Positions 31,015 through 35,423 of a stretch of 35,423 nucleotides of DNA are shown here, piece after piece (the first letter of the stretch is position 1; each line of letters opens with the position of its first letter). Below the pieces are notes generated by a model, which saw only the letters and a list, made by a program, of their open reading frames with translations, was not told the origin of the DNA and did no database searches. This DNA comes from Nitrospirae bacterium CG2_30_70_394 (GTDB lineage Bacteria > CG2-30-53-67 > CG2-30-70-394). A program made the translations under genes and the position numbers. The stretch lies in NCBI GenBank assembly GCA_001873295.1, contig MNYW01000152.1, positions 1-35,423 of the forward strand, given 5' to 3'.

Positions 31015-31860
31015 TTAGAAGCTTTTGACCAGCGACCCCACCAGGAGGTACCAGCCGTCCACGAGGACGAAGAGGAGAAGCTTGAAGGGGAGCGAGATGA
31101 GGACCGGCGGCAGCATCATCATCCCCATGGAGAGGAGCACCGAGGCGACCACCATGTCGAGGATGAGGAAGGGGATGTAGATCAGAAAGCCGATCTCGAA
31201 GGCGGTGCGGAGCTCGGAGATGACGAAGGCGGGGATGAGCGCCGAGGTGGGGACGTCGTTGACCGTCGCCGGTTTGTGGTCCTGGGCGAAGGAGACAAAG
31301 AGGGCGAGGTCCTTCTCCCGGGTCTGCTTGAGCATGAAGTGGCGCAGGGGCGCCAGGGCGCGGCTGAAGGCCTCGGGCTGGTCGATCTGTTGCGCCAGGT
31401 AGGGGGTGATCGCGTCGGTCTGGATCTGGTTCCAGGTCGGCATCATCACGAAGGCGGAGAGGAAGAGGGCGAGGCCGATCACCACCTGGTTGGGCGGCAT
31501 CGACTGGGTGCCGAGGGCCTGACGGAAGAAGGAGAGGACGATGACGATGCGGGTGAACGAGGTGACCATCACCAAGATCGCCGGCGCCAGGGTCAGCACC
31601 GTGAGCAGGGCCAGGATCTTCAGGCCGGTGGAGAGGGCCGCGGGGTTGTCGGCGCCGGGCAGGGCGATGGTCATGGTCGGGCCGGCGGCGGGCGCGCTCT
31701 GTCCCCACGCGGGCAAAGCCACGAGCACGGTGGCGCCGAGCAGCGCGATGAGCCAAGCGCGCGACCGCGCGCGGGCGGCGAGGCGCTGGAAGGCGGCGGG
31801 CGCGCCCCGCCCGTCGCGTACCTGATCGACGGCGCCCCAAGCGGTGGCCCAGCGGCTCAT
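31015..31860 (-). CDS. fliP: flagellar type III export protein FliP
   Basis: This 281-residue membrane protein forms the export gate with FliQ and FliR. A signal peptide/helix lies near residues 35-53 and four further helices follow. The family core is [19 protein letters not shown] with [20 protein letters not shown], then [39 protein letters not shown] and [21 protein letters not shown]. The N-terminus is ~35 residues longer than in E. coli. The ATG at 31860 overlaps the fliO stop (ATGA), which supports this start. It is the last flagellar gene before a convergent spacer; fliQ and fliR are not found after it. Confidence 0.96.
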   Translation of the reverse strand: MSRWATAWGAVDQVRDGRGAPAAFQRLAARARSRAWLIALLGATVLVALPAWGQSAPAAGPTMTIALPGADNPAALSTGLKILALLTVLTLAPAILVMVTSFTRIVIVLSFFRQALGTQSMPPNQVVIGLALFLSAFVMMPTWNQIQTDAITPYLAQQIDQPEAFSRALAPLRHFMLKQTREKDLALFVSFAQDHKPATVNDVPTSALIPAFVISELRTAFEIGFLIYIPFLILDMVVASVLLSMGMMMLPPVLISLPFKLLLFVLVDGWYLLVGSLVKSF

Positions 31861-32390
31861 CGCGCCTCCCGCGCGGACGCGCTGGCGAGAACGTGGTCGA
31901 AGCGGCCGCCCTCGCCCACCTCACCCCCAGGCGCCCCGAGCTTGCAGAGGAGGGAGAGGCCGTGGGGTGACGACCCCACCAAGACACGCTCGCCCTCCAC
32001 CTCCACCACGGTCAGGGTGGCGCGGTTGGGGAGGCCACGGCTGGCGATGATCTGGATCGGGTGGCGATGGCCGCCGGCGGGGATCCGGCCAAGCCAGCGG
32101 CGCGCCACCACCGAGGTGGCGAGCACCAGGGCGACCACCAGCGCCAGGGCCGCGACCGAGCGCAGGGCCGTGGTCCCGAGGGAGGGCGGCGCCGCGCCGG
32201 CGGCGGCGACCGCCGGGGCGAGGACGACGAGGGCGAAGAGGGGGAGGGTGCGCAGGGCGGCGGACCCACGCCCACGGCGTGCACGCCAGAGAGCGTCGTG
32301 CCAACACCGCGTGGCTGGCGACGGGTGTTCGGCGCTGGCGCGTGCGGCGCGCGTCTGCGGGTCGGGGGGCGGGTTGCGGGCGGCCATCAT
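31857..32390 (-). CDS. fliO: flagellar biosynthesis protein FliO
   Basis: This is a 177-residue, poorly conserved accessory protein of the export gate. After a basic N-terminus, hydrophobic segments occur near residues 48-67 and 77-94. A FliO-like cytoplasmic domain follows with [41 protein letters not shown]. Its place between fliN and fliP in the usual order supports the identity. The start at ATGATG (32385-32390) overlaps the fliN stop. It helps assemble FliP. Confidence 0.85.
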   Translation of the reverse strand: MMAARNPPPDPQTRAARASAEHPSPATRCWHDALWRARRGRGSAALRTLPLFALVVLAPAVAAAGAAPPSLGTTALRSVAALALVVALVLATSVVARRWLGRIPAGGHRHPIQIIASRGLPNRATLTVVEVEGERVLVGSSPHGLSLLCKLGAPGGEVGEGGRFDHVLASASAREAR

Positions 32391-32791
32391 CCCCCCTTGG
32401 CGCCGGTGATCCGGTCACGCGGGTTGACCACGTCGGTGACCCGGACGCCGATCTTGTCGTCGACCACCACCACCTCGCCGCGGGCGATGAGACGGCCGTT
32501 GGCGCGGATGTCGAGGGGCTCGCCGGCGAGCTTGTCGAGCTCGACGATGGAGCCATCGACGAGCTGGAGGAGCTCGTGGATCGCCATGTGGGCGCTGCCG
32601 AGCTCCACGGAGAGCTCGATGGGGATGTCGAGGAGCATCTCCAGGGCCGGGTCGATCTCCGCGGCGAGGTCGGCCGAGAGGTCCGCGGAGGAGGCCCAGG
32701 CGGCGGACGCCTCGGGGGAGTCCTGGTTCGACTCGGCGATCACCCGGTCGGCGAGCTGCTCGGGGGAGAGGGAGGGGTTCTTGTCAGCCAT
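32387..32791 (-). CDS. fliN: flagellar motor switch protein FliN
   Basis: This 134-residue C-ring protein carries a SpoA domain. The family core is [47 protein letters not shown], ending [27 protein letters not shown]. An acidic N-terminal tail of ~50 residues precedes it. It works with FliM and FliG in torque direction switching and docking of export cargo. The start overlaps the end of fliM by 8 nt. Confidence 0.97.
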   Translation of the reverse strand: MADKNPSLSPEQLADRVIAESNQDSPEASAAWASSADLSADLAAEIDPALEMLLDIPIELSVELGSAHMAIHELLQLVDGSIVELDKLAGEPLDIRANGRLIARGEVVVVDDKIGVRVTDVVNPRDRITGAKGG

Positions 32792-33983
32792 GGTAGGCCT
32801 CGCGTTTCAGGGGCTTGAGGATCTGCACCGCCCGGGAGCCGTGGTAGGTGCCGGAGACCCCGAGGTACTTCGGGATCCCCTCCAACAGCGCCACCACCGG
32901 CTCTGTGGGGCGGCGGTTGAGGGGGAGGACATCGCCGACCTTGAGGGCGCGCACGGTGCGCATCGGCACCCGCAGGTTGGCTAGCCGGGCGGTGAAGGTG
33001 ACCGGCAGCTCCCGCGTCGCCGTGGTCAGCCGCCGGCGGAAGAGGGTGCGGAGTTCGTCGCCCTCCTCGCTGTGCACCTCGTCGTGGAGCGCGCCGATCG
33101 GGTCGAGGGCAGGGTACGGGACGCACAGGGTGATCTCGTCGCCGTCCCCGACTCCGAGGTCGACCTCCCAGTGCATGATCATGCAGGTCTCGGCGGGTGG
33201 CATGATGGCGGCGAACTGGGGGTGGGTCTCCATGCTCTGCCAGGTGAAGGTGACCGGGGCGGTCTCTTTCCAGGCGTCGCCGATCGCCCCGAGGATCTCG
33301 CGCGCCAGGGCCGAGGCGGTGCGGATCTCGATGCGGGTGAAGTCGCGGCGGTTGAGCTTGACCGTCTCGCTCGGCTTGCCGCCGAACAGGAGGTCGATCA
33401 TCCGGTAGACGGTGCGCGACTCCATCAGCAGGCAGCAGGGGGCGGCACCGGGGTTCATGGTGATGCAGGAGATCGCCGCGGGCGGCTCGGGGGCGTGGAT
33501 GAAACGGCCGAACTCGCGCACCTGAATGGGCAGGGAGCGGCCACGCACCTGGAAGGAGAGGCGGCGGCTGAGGTGGTCATTGATCCCGGGGACGGCACGC
33601 TCGGCGATGAGGTCGAGGACCGGCATCGGGCGCAGGCCGCACGCCTCGGGGTGGGCGAGGTCGTAGGGGCGGATGTGCACCCCGCCGCCGCCCATCACCG
33701 TGACCTCCTCCGCGTCGTCGAGGCCGCGCAGGAGGGCGTCGACCTCGTCGCTCTCCAACACCCGGCGCGGGTTGGTCTCGGCGCCGGGTTCGGCCGTGGC
33801 CACGCTGGGTGGGGAGTCCGCGGCGTCGCCGCTGGCAGGGGTCGCGGTCGCCGCCGCGGGGGTCGCCTCCGCCGCCACCTCGGGCGGGGTCGCCGCCGGG
33901 GTCGCCGCCGCCGCGGGGGTCACCGTTTCCGGTGGCGCCGTGGCTGGGCTCTCCGCCTCCTCAGGGGTGGGGTCATCTGCCAT
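32784..33983 (-). CDS. fliM: flagellar motor switch protein FliM with long N-terminal extension
   Basis: This 399-residue FliM is about 65 residues longer than the E. coli one. The CheY-binding motif that normally opens the protein (EIDALL) appears as [13 protein letters not shown] at residues 75-87. It is preceded by an Ala/Thr/Pro-rich, likely disordered tail. The middle domain ([32 protein letters not shown], in two parts) and C-terminal SpoA domain are normal. ATG 33983 has GAGGA at good distance. An in-frame GTG at 33761 would give a conventional length but lacks a ribosome-binding site, so the long form is preferred. It binds FliG and FliN in the C-ring. Confidence 0.95.
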   Translation of the reverse strand: MADDPTPEEAESPATAPPETVTPAAAATPAATPPEVAAEATPAAATATPASGDAADSPPSVATAEPGAETNPRRVLESDEVDALLRGLDDAEEVTVMGGGGVHIRPYDLAHPEACGLRPMPVLDLIAERAVPGINDHLSRRLSFQVRGRSLPIQVREFGRFIHAPEPPAAISCITMNPGAAPCCLLMESRTVYRMIDLLFGGKPSETVKLNRRDFTRIEIRTASALAREILGAIGDAWKETAPVTFTWQSMETHPQFAAIMPPAETCMIMHWEVDLGVGDGDEITLCVPYPALDPIGALHDEVHSEEGDELRTLFRRRLTTATRELPVTFTARLANLRVPMRTVRALKVGDVLPLNRRPTEPVVALLEGIPKYLGVSGTYHGSRAVQILKPLKREAYHG

Positions 33984-34021
33984 GGTGGATTCCTCGGGCG
34001 CAGGGGGGGCGCGCGGGCGGG

Positions 34022-34582
34022 CTACTGGACGACGAATTCCTCGAAGTAGATCCGCTTGATGAAGCCGGTGGTGAGCAGGCCGTTGATCCGGGTCAGCAGG
34101 GCGTCGCGCAGGGCGAGCTTGCCCTCCACCGTGGAGACGTCTTGGAACGACTTGGACGACAGCATGAGGAGGATGGCGTCGCGGAGCTGCGGCAGGCGCG
34201 CCTTGATCTCCTCCTGCACCGCCTCCTTGTTCAGCTCGAAGGACATTTTCACCTTCAGGTAGCGCTTGCCCTTCGACTGCTCGAGGTTGACCACCATCGG
34301 CTCGAGCTCGAATAGGCTGCCGATGAACGTCTCCGCCTTCTTCTCGCCCTCGGCCGCACCCGGCGCCTTCGCCTCGCCGCCCGCCTCAGCGGCGGGTGGC
34401 GCGGGCTTCACCATGGCGGCGATCTGTCCTTTGAGGAGGAAGTAGCTGATCCCGGCGCCGCCGAGCAGCAGCACCACCCCGACGCCGGCGGCGAGGAGGA
34501 TGATCCCCAGCTTGCCGCCCTTCTTCGGGCTCGCTTCGGTGGCCGCCGGTTCCTGTTCCTTTTCGATCTTTGCCTTCGCCAT
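34022..34582 (-). CDS. fliL: flagellar basal body-associated protein FliL
   Basis: This is a 186-residue single-pass inner membrane protein. A charged Lys/Glu-rich cytoplasmic N-terminus precedes a helix at residues ~24-45 (GIILLAAGVGVVLLLGGAG). The periplasmic domain has FELEPMVVNLEQSKGKRYLKVKMSFEL and ends LTRINGLLTTGFIKRIYFEEFVVQ, typical of FliL. It surrounds the stator and supports torque. It lies between the MotB-like gene and fliM. The ATG is preceded by GGAGGA. Confidence 0.95.
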   Translation of the reverse strand: MAKAKIEKEQEPAATEASPKKGGKLGIILLAAGVGVVLLLGGAGISYFLLKGQIAAMVKPAPPAAEAGGEAKAPGAAEGEKKAETFIGSLFELEPMVVNLEQSKGKRYLKVKMSFELNKEAVQEEIKARLPQLRDAILLMLSSKSFQDVSTVEGKLALRDALLTRINGLLTTGFIKRIYFEEFVVQ

Positions 34583-34614
34583 GGTGGGTTCCTCCGCGTG
34601 GGGTGGTTGGGGGG

Positions 34615-35349
34615 TTAGAAGATGTCTTTGGCCGGCCGCTCAAGGTGCAGGCGCAGCTCGACCCGCCGGTTGTACGAGCCGACCTCGGCCGGCCGGCCGG
34701 TGACCCGCGGTCGGGCGCTGCCGTAGCCGGTCACCGACAGGGCGGCCGGGTTGATCCCGCCCGCCTCCAGGGCGGTAGCCACCGCCACCGCGCGGGCGAG
34801 GGAGAGGTCCCAGTTGTCGCGATAGCTCCACGAGCGGGAGAGGGTGCCATCGGTGTGGCCCTCCACCGAGACCACGATCCCCGGCCGTTGGAGGAGGGGG
34901 ATAAGGGTGCGCACGGTCTGCGCACCGCGGTCCGATAGGCGGCCGTTGCCGACGCCGAACAGGAGATCGCCCGGCAAGGTAAGGGAGAGGCCGCGACCCT
35001 CCTCGCGGACCTCGATGGTCTCCGCAAGGCCAAGGTCGGTGATGCCATCCGTGACCGCCTCCAGGGCGCCGCCATCGGTTGCGGCGGCGGCGATCGGCGC
35101 ATCCGTGACCTCCTGGCCGCCACCGGCGGCCGGGGCGCCGCTCTCGGAAGCAAGGTTTATCAGCGCGCTGCCGCCGTCACCGGTGGCGTCGCTGGTTGAC
35201 CCGACCATCTGCTTCAGCCTCCCCCCATCGAGGGAGGACATGGCGAGGTTGAGGACGAAGAAGGTGAGCAGGAGGGTGATGAGGTCGGAGAAGGTGATCA
35301 TCCACCGCTGGCCGTCGATCATCTCCGCGGCGGGTTTAGCCCGGGCCAT
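34615..35349 (-). CDS. motB: MotB-type OmpA-domain stator protein
   Basis: This 244-residue protein begins with a short cytoplasmic tail and one helix, WMITFSDLITLLLTFFVLNLAMSS. The Asp in TFSDLIT corresponds to the ion-binding Asp of MotB. A variable linker precedes a peptidoglycan-binding OmpA domain: VSVEGHTDG, WDLSLARAVAVATAL, LSVTGYGSARP, NRRVELRL. With a MotA partner it forms the torque-generating stator. A partial OmpA-domain gene ends 14 nt inside its start, so two such proteins are encoded in tandem and it may be a MotD-like paralogue rather than MotB itself. fliL follows. Confidence 0.88.
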   Translation of the reverse strand: MARAKPAAEMIDGQRWMITFSDLITLLLTFFVLNLAMSSLDGGRLKQMVGSTSDATGDGGSALINLASESGAPAAGGGQEVTDAPIAAAATDGGALEAVTDGITDLGLAETIEVREEGRGLSLTLPGDLLFGVGNGRLSDRGAQTVRTLIPLLQRPGIVVSVEGHTDGTLSRSWSYRDNWDLSLARAVAVATALEAGGINPAALSVTGYGSARPRVTGRPAEVGSYNRRVELRLHLERPAKDIF

Positions 35350-35423
35350 GGTTGCCCCCCTGTACCCACCGCTCGGCGCCGACGAAGACGATCTCCACCC
35401 GCCGGTTCTTGGTTTGCCCCGCG
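35336..35423 (-). CDS. second OmpA/MotB-like protein, C-terminal fragment
   Basis: Only 28 residues at the C-terminus are inside the window, reading AGQTKNRRVEIVFVGAE and on to TAA at 35336-35338. K-N-RRVEI is the conserved end of the OmpA peptidoglycan-binding domain. The end overlaps the start of the downstream MotB-type gene by 14 nt. The rest lies beyond the right edge, so length and membrane segment are unknown. Confidence 0.8.
   Translation of the reverse strand, partial: AGQTKNRRVEIVFVGAERWVQGGNHGPG

Overview
The window is a GC-rich (roughly 70 %) chromosomal segment of a motile Gram-negative bacterium. The evidence for this is two heptosyltransferases of the LPS core, flagellar genes in the order fliL-fliM-fliN-fliO-fliP, signal peptides, and short ATGA/GTGA overlaps within operons. 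HypF implies [NiFe] hydrogenase maturation. A selenocysteine tRNA together with a short selenoprotein gene shows that the organism decodes UGA as Sec. Gene content fits Pseudomonadota or a related high-GC proteobacterial phylum (for example Desulfobacterota); I cannot place it more precisely from sequence alone.

Layout. 1-831: end of folK overlapping a deoxynucleoside kinase. 1003-5011 (minus): phosphate ABC transporter pstS-[378 nt gap]-pstC-pstA-pstB, with a possible Pho box upstream of pstS. 5175-6840 (minus): half-size GDT1/UPF0016 protein and proA. 6988-10026 (plus): gpmI, then a waaF-like heptosyltransferase whose start region is duplicated. 10036-15500 (plus): a candidate biosynthetic cluster of true lysine 2,3-aminomutase (kamA), a D-Ala-D-Ala-ligase-like ATP-grasp, a second ATP-grasp fused to a GNAT, and an ion/anion transporter. 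It has a structured 5' leader and a large intercistronic hairpin. 15750-18171 (plus): polyamine operon speD, deoxyhypusine-synthase-like gene, speB, all overlapping. 18452-20083: a LysR regulator divergent from two small acidic proteins of unknown function, ended by a strong terminator. 20291-22046 (minus): CDGSH protein, YceI, unknown membrane protein. 22209-24584: waaC and convergent thiO. 24913-25010: selC (tRNA-Sec). 25179-26006: RlmI-like methyltransferase. 26319-26933 (minus): folE. 27036-30845 (plus): CopD-like protein, dcd, a UxxC glutaredoxin-like selenoprotein with a SECIS hairpin, hypF. 31015-35423 (minus): flagellar operon, with two successive OmpA/MotB-type genes at its upstream end.

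The two points I regard as most rewarding follow. (1) The selenoprotein at 28121-28465 would be missed by standard gene calling because its Sec codon is codon 11; selC lies only 3 kb away. (2) The kamA/ATP-grasp/ATP-grasp-GNAT cluster suggests synthesis of an acylated or peptide-linked beta-lysine compound. It shares a 59-nt upstream element (about 45/59 identical, no gaps) with the LysR/acidic-protein intergenic region, which hints at common control. Convergent gene junctions in this window repeatedly carry short tandem or paired direct duplications rather than obvious terminators.
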